A stretch of 64,000 bases of DNA from Albidovulum marisflavi (GCF_025751435.1 NZ_JAOWKY010000002.1:542783-606782), one strand, 5' to 3'; counted from the first letter of the stretch, positions 35,803 to 44,566 are shown. Made by a program: numbers and translations. The notes: generated by a model from the sequence alone, not told the origin.

Positions 35803-36345
35803 ATGAGTCGCATCAAGACGTTGCAGGACCTTTTCCGTCGCTACCGGCGGCCGGGTGACTTCGTCATTGCGTTCCTGTCCTTTGCCTTCGCGCTGTTCTT
35901 GGCGGCCTGCCTGCCCTTCCAGATCACTTGGGTGGAGGGCACGGCGCTTTTCGCTCAACCCGCCTTCTGGCCGTCGGTCGCGATCGCCTTGATGTTGGTT
36001 TTCAGCACGCTGCACATGATCGGGGCGCTCGTTTCAGAGCGGATTCCAGGACGGCTCGCGGAAGTCGTCCAGTGGATCAAGGCCATTGAATACGGCCTGT
36101 GGTTCATGGCCTATGTTTTCCTTGTGCCCGTCCTTGGCTACCTCCCTGCCACAATCCTGTTCACGGTGTCCCTGACCTTTCGCCTTGGCTACCGGGGCTG
36201 GAAATGGTCCGTGATGGCCGCGCTTTTCGCGGTTGTGGTGGTCGTTCTGTTCAAAACGTTCCTGCATGTGAAGATCCCGGCAGGCGCCGCCTACGATCTG
36301 CTCCCGGCGGGCAGCATTCGCAGCTTTCTTCTGACCTACCTCTGA
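35803..36345 (+). CDS. TTT transporter small membrane subunit (TctB)
   Basis: A 180-residue membrane protein with four predicted hydrophobic segments (around 19-38, 47-66, 84-105 and 120-146), the DUF1468/TctB layout. LGYLPATILFTVSLTFRLGYR in the third-fourth segment is typical. It lies between the receptor and the large permease, separated from tctA by 10 bases. It is needed for the proton/sodium-driven tripartite transport, by family knowledge. Confidence 0.88.
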   Translation: MSRIKTLQDLFRRYRRPGDFVIAFLSFAFALFLAACLPFQITWVEGTALFAQPAFWPSVAIALMLVFSTLHMIGALVSERIPGRLAEVVQWIKAIEYGLWFMAYVFLVPVLGYLPATILFTVSLTFRLGYRGWKWSVMAALFAVVVVVLFKTFLHVKIPAGAAYDLLPAGSIRSFLLTYL

Positions 36346-36355
36346 GGAGCACGAC

Positions 36356-37879
36356 GTGGAATCCTTGATCGGCGGTTTGAACCTCATCCTGTCTCCCGAA
36401 GTTGGCCTGGCCTTGCTTGTCGGCTCGATCGGCGGGGTCATCATCGGTGCGATCCCCGGCGTGGGTGCCGCAGTGGCCATCGCCATCCTTCTGCCTGCCA
36501 CCTTCGCATTGGAGCCGATCGTCGGTCTCACGATGCTCCTCGGCATCTACGGCTCCTCGATGTATGGGGGGTCGTTGCCGGCGGTCCTCATCAACACGCC
36601 CGGAACGGCCGTCAATGCGCTGACGACCTACGACGGCCACCCGATGACCAAGCGCGGGGAAGCGCTGCGTGCGCTGGGGCTCGCCTACGGTGCAAGTTTT
36701 GTCGGCGGGATCCTCTCAATCCTCGCCCTCATCCTGCTTTCACCGGTGCTGGCAAAAGTGGCCCCGATGTTCGGATCACGTGAAATCTTTCTCGCGGCGT
36801 TGCTCGGTGTGATCCTCGTGGTGATCGCCCACCGCGGGCAGACTTTCGCCGCAGGCTCGCTTGCCGCCTTCGGCATCTTTCTGGGAACGGTCGGGCTGGA
36901 GCCTGTGAAATACACGCAGCGCTTCACGTTCGGGTTCGAGTTCCTGACATCCGGCGTCGACCTTATCGTTGTCGTTCTGGGTCTTTTCGCGATCAGCCAG
37001 GCCTTCGTCCTGCTCGTCGATCCGGATCACGCGCCCAAATCGCAGCACGTCTCCGGCAACATGTTCAAGTCGATGTTGGGCGTGTTCCGCCACAAGCGGA
37101 TTGCGTCGGCCGGGTCCGGCTTTGGCGTGCTCATGGGAATGATCCCGGGCGTCGGAGAGTTCACCGCGCAGTTCCTCACCTATACCTACGCCCAAAAGAC
37201 CTCCAAGACCCCGGAAGAGTTCGGCAAGGGCAGCCCCGAGGGCCTGGTCGCTTCGGAGAGTGCCAACAATGCCGTGCCGGCGGCGGCGATGATCCCGTTG
37301 CTGGCCCTCGGCATCCCCGGCGAGGCGCTGACCGCGATGATGCTCTCGGTCTTCTACGTGCATAACGTGATACCCGGGCCAGCCCTCTTCCGGGATCACC
37401 TGGATTTCATCTACGCGCTCTACATCGCAATGATCCTGCTCAACGTGATTGTCGTGATCTTCGTTGGCCTCAGCTCGAACCTCCTGATGAAGATCATCCA
37501 GATCCCGACAAGGTTTCTTGGCATGACGATCCTCACCCTGAGCTTCGTCGGCGTCTATTCGTTGCGCAATTCGGTGACCGATTGCCTGCTCGCCTCCGCC
37601 TTCGGCATTCTGGGCCTGATCCTCAAGCGCCAGAACCTGCCCGTCGTTCCAATCATACTTGGCATGGTTCTTGGCGGCATAATGGAGGTGAAGCTGCGTT
37701 CGGCCATGGCCCGCGTCAACACGCCGCTGGATTTCGTCGACCGGCCGATCGCAGCGCTTCTGGCGATCGCCATCGTCGCGCTCCTGGTTCTCCACGTCTG
37801 GGGGATCATGCGCGAGCGCAAGGCCCGCGACCCCGAATTCTCTCACGACCACGATATTCACGACAGCCAGCAGGGATAG
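36356..37879 (+). CDS. TTT transporter large permease (TctA)
   Basis: The 507-residue polytopic permease with the duplicated TctA signature: GAIPGVGAAVAIAILLP in the first half and GMIPGVGEFTAQFLTY in the second, plus MYGGSLPAVLINTPGT and GIPGEALTAMM. The C-terminal part (NLPVVPIILGMVLG, NTPLDFVDRPIAALL) is the segment that survives in the module B chimera. It starts at a GTG at 36356 and is followed by the aldehyde dehydrogenase gene after 6 bases. Confidence 0.93.
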   Translation: MESLIGGLNLILSPEVGLALLVGSIGGVIIGAIPGVGAAVAIAILLPATFALEPIVGLTMLLGIYGSSMYGGSLPAVLINTPGTAVNALTTYDGHPMTKRGEALRALGLAYGASFVGGILSILALILLSPVLAKVAPMFGSREIFLAALLGVILVVIAHRGQTFAAGSLAAFGIFLGTVGLEPVKYTQRFTFGFEFLTSGVDLIVVVLGLFAISQAFVLLVDPDHAPKSQHVSGNMFKSMLGVFRHKRIASAGSGFGVLMGMIPGVGEFTAQFLTYTYAQKTSKTPEEFGKGSPEGLVASESANNAVPAAAMIPLLALGIPGEALTAMMLSVFYVHNVIPGPALFRDHLDFIYALYIAMILLNVIVVIFVGLSSNLLMKIIQIPTRFLGMTILTLSFVGVYSLRNSVTDCLLASAFGILGLILKRQNLPVVPIILGMVLGGIMEVKLRSAMARVNTPLDFVDRPIAALLAIAIVALLVLHVWGIMRERKARDPEFSHDHDIHDSQQG

Positions 37880-37885
37880 AACGCA

Positions 37886-39373
37886 ATGCTCGACCGGACC
37901 AAAATCGAGGCGCTTCGCAATGCTCGCGTGCCGCAGTCAGGTCATGTGATCGACGGCGTGGCGCGTGCCGCCTCGGACGGCGGCACGCTTGAGGTGATCT
38001 CTCCGCTCGACGGAAAGGTGCTGACGACCATGGCCTGCGGCACGAAGGACGATGCCGACCGGGCGATCGCCGCGGCCCGCCGCGCCTTCGACGATGGGCG
38101 CTGGTCAGGCATGGCGCCTGCGCAGCGCAAGAAGATCCTGCTTGCATGGGCCGATCTCATCGAAAACGAAGCGCTGGAGCTTGCCGTGCTCGGGGTGCGA
38201 AACAATGGCACCGAGATCGGCATGGCGCTCAAGGCGGAACCGCTCTCCGCCGTCGGCACCATCCGCTACTACGCCGAGGCCCTCGACAAGCTCTACGGAG
38301 AAATCGCACCGACCGGGCCGGATGTTCTCGGGCTCGTTCATCGAGAACCGGTCGGCGTCGTCGGCGCGATCGTGCCGTGGAACTTCCCGCTCATGATCGG
38401 GTCGTGGAAGTTCGCGCCCGCGCTCGCGGCTGGCAACACGATGGTGCTGAAACCGGCCGAGACGGCATCGCTGACCCTGGTGCGCCTGGCGGAACTGGCG
38501 ATCGAGGCGGGCATGCCGCCGGGCGTGTTCAACGTGGTCACCGGGAAAGGCTCGGTCGTCGGCGAGGCGATCGCCCTGTCGATGGACGTCGACGTCCTGG
38601 TCTTCACCGGGTCGGGTCCGGTGGGTCGGCGGCTGCTGGAATACGCCGCCCGATCCAACCTCAAGCGCGTCTACCTTGAGCTGGGCGGCAAGTCCCCCAA
38701 CATCGTCTTTGCAGATGCGCCCGATCTGGCCGAGGCCGCGAAGGTTTCGGCCGGCGGCATCTTCCGCAATTCCGGTCAGGTGTGTGTTGCTGCGTCCAGG
38801 CTCCTGGTCGAACGGTCGATCCACGATGAATTCATCGAGGCGCTCGCAGGCGTCGCCAAGTCCATGAAGGTCGGCGATCCGCTTGATCCCTCCACTGCGG
38901 CGGGGGCGGTCAATAGCCTGACCCAGCTTGAACAAAACCTGGGCTTCGTCGACGAAGCACGCGCCCTTGGGCGCGACATCCGCATCGGCGGCAGCCGCAT
39001 CCTCGAGGAAACCGGCGGCTACTACATGGCGCCGACGATCGTGACGGGGGTCGCCCCCACGGACCGGCTCGCGCGGGACGAGGTGTTCGGCCCGGTTCTG
39101 GCAGTGATCCCCTTCGACACCGAGGAAGAGGCCATCCAGATTGCCAATGGCACCGACTACGGCCTTGCCGCCGCCGTGTGGACAGGCGATCTGTCGCGCG
39201 CCCACCGGATGGTGCGTGCGATCAAGGCCGGCGTGGTTCATGTGAACACCTACGGAGGGTCAGACATCACTGTGCCACTGGGCGGTGTGAAGCAATCGGG
39301 GAACGGCCACGACAAGTCGCTGCACGCCTTCGACAAGTACCTCGACCTCAAGACCGCCTGGATCAAGCTTTAG
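37886..39373 (+). CDS. Aldehyde dehydrogenase, PuuC-like
   Basis: An NAD(P)-dependent aldehyde dehydrogenase of 495 residues. Catalytic Cys300 is in NSGQVCVAAS, Glu265 in LELGGKSPN, and Asn166 in VPWNFPL. The C-terminus GVKQSGNGHDKSLHAFDKY resembles PuuC and other amino-aldehyde dehydrogenases. It is the last gene of the module A transport operon. The likely role is to oxidise the aldehyde released by the transaminase or by the module B phospholyase; for hydroxylysine this would be 2-aminoadipate semialdehyde. That assignment is inference. Confidence 0.9.
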   Translation: MLDRTKIEALRNARVPQSGHVIDGVARAASDGGTLEVISPLDGKVLTTMACGTKDDADRAIAAARRAFDDGRWSGMAPAQRKKILLAWADLIENEALELAVLGVRNNGTEIGMALKAEPLSAVGTIRYYAEALDKLYGEIAPTGPDVLGLVHREPVGVVGAIVPWNFPLMIGSWKFAPALAAGNTMVLKPAETASLTLVRLAELAIEAGMPPGVFNVVTGKGSVVGEAIALSMDVDVLVFTGSGPVGRRLLEYAARSNLKRVYLELGGKSPNIVFADAPDLAEAAKVSAGGIFRNSGQVCVAASRLLVERSIHDEFIEALAGVAKSMKVGDPLDPSTAAGAVNSLTQLEQNLGFVDEARALGRDIRIGGSRILEETGGYYMAPTIVTGVAPTDRLARDEVFGPVLAVIPFDTEEEAIQIANGTDYGLAAAVWTGDLSRAHRMVRAIKAGVVHVNTYGGSDITVPLGGVKQSGNGHDKSLHAFDKYLDLKTAWIKL

Positions 39374-39464
39374 GCGATACCGCCGAAGAGTTCCCGGCAC
39401 GGCGCGCCGATGCCGGTTCCCGCGCCGGTGATCAGAATGTCATTCTCTTGAACCGATGTCCCAT
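39370..39464 (-). pseudogene. Possible short-chain dehydrogenase N-terminal remnant
   Basis: Directly after the aldehyde dehydrogenase stop the minus strand reads SVQENDILITGAGTGIG then APCRELFGGIA and a stop. TGAGTGIG is the SDR cofactor loop TGxxxGxG, preceded by a typical first beta strand. No in-frame ATG precedes it, and it ends 20 residues later. If real, it is a scar of an SDR gene lost when the two modules were joined. Confidence 0.35.
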
Positions 39465-39503
39465 GACTTCCCCATTTTCTGCTGACACGCGGCCCTCGTG
39501 CCT

Positions 39504-40451
39504 TCAAGCCCGGTGAGGCTGGCCGAGATATGCGGAACACAGGCGGCGCGCGGTGCGAATGAAGCGCGCGTTGCGATCCGCCCCATGCTCTTCGGTGATG
39601 CGTGGCACAATCCAGCCGACGTAGGTCACAGCACGCAGCGCCAGGAAAAGATCCAGCATTTTCTCATCGATCCGGCGGCGGGAGCGGTAGCCGGACACTA
39701 GAGCGGCCTGCAGCTCGCCGCAGTTCGGTTCGTCGATGTTCTTCAACAGCGCGGTCGCGATGTCGAAGAGCCGATAGCCAAATCCCCCGTCATCGAAATC
39801 GATCAGTCGAAGATTTGGCCCATCGACCAGCACGTTCTCACGCACGATATCCGCGTGGATCAGGCCATAGTCGGCGCAACTTCCCATCGCCCCGAGGTCG
39901 CGGACGGCCTCTTGCCGGAACTGTTGCAGCAGCTGACGGGTTTCCGGGTCGAGTGTCGGATTCTCCCAGAAGCGGCCCCAAAGGGGATCGTCGCCAAGCA
40001 ATCCGTCGAGGTCCCAGGCGCATCGGGTGAATGTGTCCGGTCGCCTCCATGCATCGCAGGCGTCGTGCAAGCGGGCTATTTCTGCGCCGAGGCACGCGAA
40101 AATGCCGGGCGCATCGTCGATCGCGAGGCGATCGCGGCTTTGGCCGAGCGGTCGTCCCGACAACCACCCGACCAGGTCGACATAGTGGCTTCCGACGGTT
40201 TCCAGCAGCGCCCCCGAAAGCGCCGGACGCGGTCTTGGCACCGACAGACCTGCGGCGTGCATCGCGTCGAGCCACTGAAGCTCCGACAAGAGCTCGGCCT
40301 CCGTCCGGTAGCCCGGACGTTTGATGCGAAGGGCAAAATCGCACTGATCGGAACGGATGCGATAGACGCGGTTTTCGCGCCCGGCGACGAATTCGCTCGT
40401 GGCGCCTTCAAGGCCCCACAGCGCAAGGGCTTGGCGGACCGGATCTGTCAA
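39504..40451 (-). CDS. APH-type small-molecule kinase (hydroxylysine/amino-alcohol kinase-like)
   Basis: A 315-residue phosphotransferase of the aminoglycoside phosphotransferase/choline kinase fold. The nucleotide-binding Lys is near FALRIKRPGYRTE, the catalytic loop is LIHADIVRENVLVD (Asp201), and the metal motif is LIDFDDGGFGY (Asp218). It starts four bases inside the phospholyase stop (ATGA), so the two are translationally coupled. In animals a kinase of this fold phosphorylates 5-hydroxylysine for a phospholyase related to the neighbour. A similar sequential role here (phosphorylate a hydroxy-amine, then eliminate) is inferred. Alternatives are a homoserine- or aminoglycoside-type kinase. 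Confidence 0.8.
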   Translation of the reverse strand: MTDPVRQALALWGLEGATSEFVAGRENRVYRIRSDQCDFALRIKRPGYRTEAELLSELQWLDAMHAAGLSVPRPRPALSGALLETVGSHYVDLVGWLSGRPLGQSRDRLAIDDAPGIFACLGAEIARLHDACDAWRRPDTFTRCAWDLDGLLGDDPLWGRFWENPTLDPETRQLLQQFRQEAVRDLGAMGSCADYGLIHADIVRENVLVDGPNLRLIDFDDGGFGYRLFDIATALLKNIDEPNCGELQAALVSGYRSRRRIDEKMLDLFLALRAVTYVGWIVPRITEEHGADRNARFIRTARRLCSAYLGQPHRA

Positions 40452-41725
40452 CGGCGCACCTCGGTCGTCGCCATGACATCGTCCAGCGTCTCGATCAGCA
40501 GGTCCAGATGTTCCTCGGCAAAGGGCATGGGCGGCCGGATCTTCAGCGTGTTCTTGTGGCGACCGAGCTTGGACAAGAGGATACCGCGGTCGCGCATGGC
40601 GTTGACCACACGGTCGGCATAGGCGATGGCAGGCTCTTTCGTCGCGCGGTCCAGCACGAATTCAGCTCCGAACACCATGCCGCTTTGACGGACATCCCCG
40701 ATGACCTCGTATTTCCGGGCCAGGGCCGCAAGTCTTTCCTTGGCCAAGATTCCGATACGAAGCGCATTGGCTTGAAGATGCTTTTCCTCGATCTCTTCAA
40801 GGACCGCCATCGCCGCGGCGCAGGACACCGGATTTCCGCCGAACGTATTGAAGTACCGGAACGAGTTGCGAAAACGCTCCATGATCTCGGCATTCGTGAC
40901 CAGCCCCGCAACCGGATGGCCGTTGCCCATGGGTTTTCCCATCGTGACCACATCAGGCACCACGCCCTGTTTCTGGTGCGCCCAGAAGTGGTGGCCGCAC
41001 CGGGCAAAGCCCGACTGGACCTCATCGCAGATCAAGATCCCCCCTGCCCTTCGCACGACCTCGGCGGCGGGCCGCAACCAGCCTTCCCGCTGGTCAGGGA
41101 AACCCTCGTTCAGGAACAGCGGGCAGACGATCAGCGCGGCGAACCCGATGTCCGCGCCTTCCAGATCGTCGATCGCTTGTTGCACCTTTTCGGCAAAGCG
41201 CTGTCCGTCGGGATCGTCGATCCGATAGCTGTCCGGCGCCTCGACATGCCGGAAATTTTCGCCCAGCCCGAAGCCGACCTCAGGCACGTTGCTTCTGGAG
41301 AGATGACTAACAAGCGTCGTGTTGCCATGGTAGGTCGCGTCGGTCGCGACAATCCCGCGCTTACCCGTCATCGCCTCTGCCATACGCAGCGCGATGTCGT
41401 TGGCCTCAGATCCCGTGCAGGTCAGGATCGCGGTCTTGAGCGGGTCTTCGAACGTCGCCGTCAGCCGGGCAACGTAGTCGAGAATGCCTTCGTGCAGATA
41501 GCGCGTGTGGGTGTTGAGGGTGCGGGCCTGCGTGCAGATCGCATCGACCACGCGCGGATTGCAGTGCCCGACATGGGGAACGTTGTTGTAGCAGTCGAGA
41601 TAGCGCCGACCGTCCGCATCCCAAAGCCACACCCCTTCTCCACGGACAATGTGGACGGGGTCGTCGTAGAACGTGGATACGTTGGGTCCCAGTAGGTTCC
41701 GCCGCCGCGCGATAAGATCAGACAT
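40448..41725 (-). CDS. Class III PLP ammonio-phospholyase (ETNPPL/PHYKPL-like)
   Basis: A 425-residue PLP enzyme. YLDCYNNVPHVGHCNPRVV and LNTHTRYLHEGILDYVARL are hallmarks of ethanolamine-phosphate phospholyase and 5-phosphohydroxylysine phospholyase. The PLP Lys264 is in TMGKPMGNGHPVAG, the phospholyase version of the motif, and Asp234 lies in CDEVQSGF. These enzymes eliminate phosphate and ammonia from a phosphorylated vicinal amino alcohol, leaving an aldehyde. With the coupled kinase downstream it would turn a hydroxy-amine into an aldehyde for the PuuC-like dehydrogenase. The start at 41725 gives the usual family N-terminus. Confidence 0.85.
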   Translation of the reverse strand: MSDLIARRRNLLGPNVSTFYDDPVHIVRGEGVWLWDADGRRYLDCYNNVPHVGHCNPRVVDAICTQARTLNTHTRYLHEGILDYVARLTATFEDPLKTAILTCTGSEANDIALRMAEAMTGKRGIVATDATYHGNTTLVSHLSRSNVPEVGFGLGENFRHVEAPDSYRIDDPDGQRFAEKVQQAIDDLEGADIGFAALIVCPLFLNEGFPDQREGWLRPAAEVVRRAGGILICDEVQSGFARCGHHFWAHQKQGVVPDVVTMGKPMGNGHPVAGLVTNAEIMERFRNSFRYFNTFGGNPVSCAAAMAVLEEIEEKHLQANALRIGILAKERLAALARKYEVIGDVRQSGMVFGAEFVLDRATKEPAIAYADRVVNAMRDRGILLSKLGRHKNTLKIRPPMPFAEEHLDLLIETLDDVMATTEVRR

Positions 41726-41806
41726 AAGTCGGTTCCATTCCTTCGGTTTCCGGGGATGCCAGACCTGCGATCTGTCTGGCCCCCTCATTCTTCGTTGCCA
41801 ATGTGC

Positions 41807-42469
41807 TCAGCTGCCTGACTGGTCGCCCTGGTCCGGCAGCGGTGTTCGTCTGCGCCGCAGCCCGATCAACGCGAAGACGAGGATCCCGAAGACGGCAAGA
41901 CCGATGAGCGTGGCCGAGATCGGACGCTCGAAGAAGACAAGGATGTTACCGTTGGAAAGGCTCATCGACTGCGCGAAGCGCCACTCGAACAGAGGGCCAA
42001 GGACAAGCCCGATCACCATCGGAAAGGCCGGAATGTCGTTCCCGATCATGATGCGACCCACGATGGCGAACACGATCATGAACAGGTAGACCAGAAAGAT
42101 GCCCGAATATTCCAGCGCTGGCTGAAGGTTGCCGAACGCCCATCGCGACCTGCGGACGAAGGTGCCCCGGTCCGTGCTCCGCGCCGCGATGCGAAGCCAC
42201 GCAAGGACCTGAAAGGCCGAGGCGGCAAGCGTGATCGCAAGCGTGAAGATCGGCCAGGTAGCCGGCTCGACCCACCAGCCTTTCTGCATCGGCGCGGAAC
42301 GCGTTGCGACAGGCAAAAGGGCAAGAAGCAGGCAGGCCAGCACGGCGAACACCAGTGCGATCATGCCCTGCGCTTCAGGATGCACGAATTCGGAGTGCTC
42401 GGGATCGTCCGGCAGCGGAACGCCATGAGCAATTGTCTCGATACCGGCAGACCCCTGTTGGTCAGACAT
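41807..42469 (-). pseudogene. TctB-TctA in-frame deletion chimera (TTT permease remnant)
   Basis: A 220-residue open frame. Residues 1 to about 145 follow TctB (membrane segments at GMIALVFAVLACLLLALLP, TWPIFTLAITLAAS, and LEYSGIFLVYLFMIVFAIVG). Then, with no break, the frame continues as a TctA C-terminus (IPAFPMVIGLVLGPLFE, FFERPISATLIGLAVFGI). The rest of TctB and most of TctA are missing, equivalent to roughly 1.5 kb. It lies in the expected place after the module B receptor. GGGAG precedes the start, so it is still expressible. A working permease is unlikely. Confidence 0.8.
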
Positions 42470-42659
42470 TGCTTGCTCCCTCGGATGATGGGTGTCTCTG
42501 AAACGGCACCGGCTTGCCGAGCCATGTCCGCGAAAGCCGGGCGTCCTTCGGCCCTTGCGGGCCTTCTTGCACGATCGAATGCATGAACGGCCTGCGCGGC
42601 CGCTTGGTGGACCCGGCGTCCGGCGGGCTGGCCGACCGGACACCGGAGCACATCGTTCA

Positions 42660-43595
42660 TTATTGCGCTGCCGCGACAAGTTTCTCGGCAGCCGCGTAAT
42701 CGGCATCGATGCGCTTGGCGGCCTCGTCGGGACCGATCCAGTATACGCCGGCGCCCGTGTTCTTGGCGACGTCCTGCGCCTTCTCGGATTGCATCGCCTT
42801 CGAGGCGGTTTGAGCGATCCTGTCGATCACCTCCTGGGGCGTATCTTTCGGCACGAAAAGCCCGTTCCACAAGGTGATGTCGAGGCCGGGAATCTGCTCT
42901 GACAGAAGCTTTGCATCCGGGGCGAGCGACAACGGCGTGTCGGCGTAGGCGGCCAGAACCTTGACGCTGTCGAGGCAGGGCAGCACGAGCGCCATCGACG
43001 TCGCCATCAGGTCCACGTCACCCGATTGCAACAGCGCACAGTCAAGCATATCGGCAGGCGTATCGGCCGCAAACTCGAAGCCGAGTTGCCGCGCCGCCTC
43101 GAGCGTCTCCATTGTCGGGATCACGTCATAGCCGAATTGGCTGAGCTTGACAGGGTTCGCCTTGGCGTAGTCCGCCAGGCTGGCCAAGTCGGAATAGGGT
43201 GCATCGCCCCTCGCGACGAGTGCGAAGGGATATGTCAGGAAAATCCCTACCGGCACGAAGGTCGAGCGGTCGTAGGTCGCGACATTCTTGATGATTTGCA
43301 CCGTCGGCACGTCCAGGACGAATGACCCGACGGTGTATCCGTCCGGGGTCGCCTGCGCCACGAAGGTGGCCCCTTCCACCGCGCCGCCGCCGGGACGCTT
43401 GATGGCCTTGCCGGGAACGCCCGTCTCTTCTGTCGGGGCGTCCGCGATGATGCGGGTCAACTCATCCTCCAGATTACCGGGAGGCCAGGGGACGATAAAG
43501 GTGACCGGGCGCTCAGGATACTCCGCCTGCGCAGCTCCGGTCAGTCCGCAGGTCGCCAGGACGATCGCCAGCGCGGGTCCCATGATACTTTTCAC
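42660..43595 (-). CDS. TTT-type substrate-binding protein, module B
   Basis: A 311-residue periplasmic receptor of the Bug/TctC family from a GTG start (an ATG 12 bases inside is an alternative). The signal peptide is MGPALAIVLATCGLTGAAQA. Like its module A homologue it has FIVPWPPGNLEDELTR in place of the usual FPPGGxxD, and two cysteines (MLDCALLQSGD, LVLPCLDSVK). Its permease genes downstream are reduced to a chimera, so it either uses the module A permease or has lost transport function. The kinase/phospholyase genes follow in the same direction. Confidence 0.87.
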   Translation of the reverse strand: MKSIMGPALAIVLATCGLTGAAQAEYPERPVTFIVPWPPGNLEDELTRIIADAPTEETGVPGKAIKRPGGGAVEGATFVAQATPDGYTVGSFVLDVPTVQIIKNVATYDRSTFVPVGIFLTYPFALVARGDAPYSDLASLADYAKANPVKLSQFGYDVIPTMETLEAARQLGFEFAADTPADMLDCALLQSGDVDLMATSMALVLPCLDSVKVLAAYADTPLSLAPDAKLLSEQIPGLDITLWNGLFVPKDTPQEVIDRIAQTASKAMQSEKAQDVAKNTGAGVYWIGPDEAAKRIDADYAAAEKLVAAAQ

Positions 43596-43610
43596 TTGCG
43601 CTTCTTCCGT

Positions 43611-43643
43611 GGTTCATTATTATCACCGGCGGTTCAATATTAT
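43611..43643. promoter_or_regulatory. Shared operator motif, module B
   Basis: On the plus strand the sequence reads GGTTCATTATT, four bases, CCGG, two bases, then GGTTCAATATTAT overlapping as a second direct copy of GGTTCAWTATT. It lies in the gap between the module B receptor and its divergent IclR gene. It is the same arrangement as at module A, where the motif is on the opposite strand. Confidence 0.65.
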
Positions 43644-43717
43644 GCGGCGGATTGTCGCCGTGTCAACGAAAATGAATGTGCAGGCGGGGCCGGCGCGTTC
43701 CTGACGGAGAGAGCGAC

Positions 43718-44527
43718 GTGTCGACCACCGTAGCCAAGGCGCTGACCCTGCTTGACCAGTTTTCCGAAGACACGCCCGAAGTCGGCCTTTCCGATCTTGC
43801 GCGGCGAACGGGCCTCGACAAGGCAACGGTCCACCGGATGATGTCGGTTCTGGCCGATGCGGGATTGGTCGAACAGAGGGGTGCCGCACGTCTCTACCGG
43901 CTCGGCCCCGGCGTTCTTCGGCTGGCCCGCGTGCGTGAAAAATCCTTTCCGGTCACCGCGATATTCCAACCGGCGCTGGATTCGCTGGCCTCGAAAACGG
44001 GGGAAACCGCACATGCTTCGCTGATTTCGGGGCGCGCGCTTGCGACAATCGATGTCTGCGAAAGCAATCGCAGCAGTCGCGTCTCGCTCGTGGCTGGCGA
44101 GGTCTTGCCGTTCCACACCACCGCGTCCGGCATGGCCGCACTTGCCTTCGCCTATCCGGAGCTGCGAGAGCGAACCCTCTCATCCTCGCTGTCCGCAAAG
44201 ACCGCCCACACCGTCACCGACGTAAAGCTCTTGCGTCAGCGACTCGAAGAGGTCGCGGCGTCGGGTTTCGCGGAATCGGACCAGGGCAATGAGGAGGACG
44301 TTTATGGCATCGCCGTTCCGGTCTTCTACGCGGACGGATTTGCATCAGGCTCGATCGCCGTTGCCACACCCGCGCACCGGATGACGCCTGACCTTCGCCA
44401 GACCATCATCTGCGCGCTCATTCGCGAGGCGGAGAAGGTCACCTTCAACGTCGGCGGAACCGTCCCGGCCAGTTACAGGAACGCCGCTGCGCGAAGCCTC
44501 GCATCCTTTGCCAAGATGCCGGGGTGA
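43718..44527 (+). CDS. IclR family regulator (module B)
   Basis: 269 residues from a GTG at 43718 with GGAGAGAG upstream; an ATG at 43676 would add 14 poor residues. The winged helix (ALTLLDQFSEDTPEVGLSD, KATVHRMMSVLADAGLVE) is followed by the effector domain (FHTTASGMAALAFAYP, DVYGIAVPVFYADGFASGS). It is divergent from the module B receptor and resembles the module A regulator in layout and in the residues of the recognition helix (LDKATVHR versus RDKATVHR), in keeping with a shared operator. Confidence 0.9.
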   Translation: MSTTVAKALTLLDQFSEDTPEVGLSDLARRTGLDKATVHRMMSVLADAGLVEQRGAARLYRLGPGVLRLARVREKSFPVTAIFQPALDSLASKTGETAHASLISGRALATIDVCESNRSSRVSLVAGEVLPFHTTASGMAALAFAYPELRERTLSSSLSAKTAHTVTDVKLLRQRLEEVAASGFAESDQGNEEDVYGIAVPVFYADGFASGSIAVATPAHRMTPDLRQTIICALIREAEKVTFNVGGTVPASYRNAAARSLASFAKMPG

Positions 44528-44566
44528 ACGCGCGGCGCAGTGGCCGCCGACGCTGACGAGCGGTGA

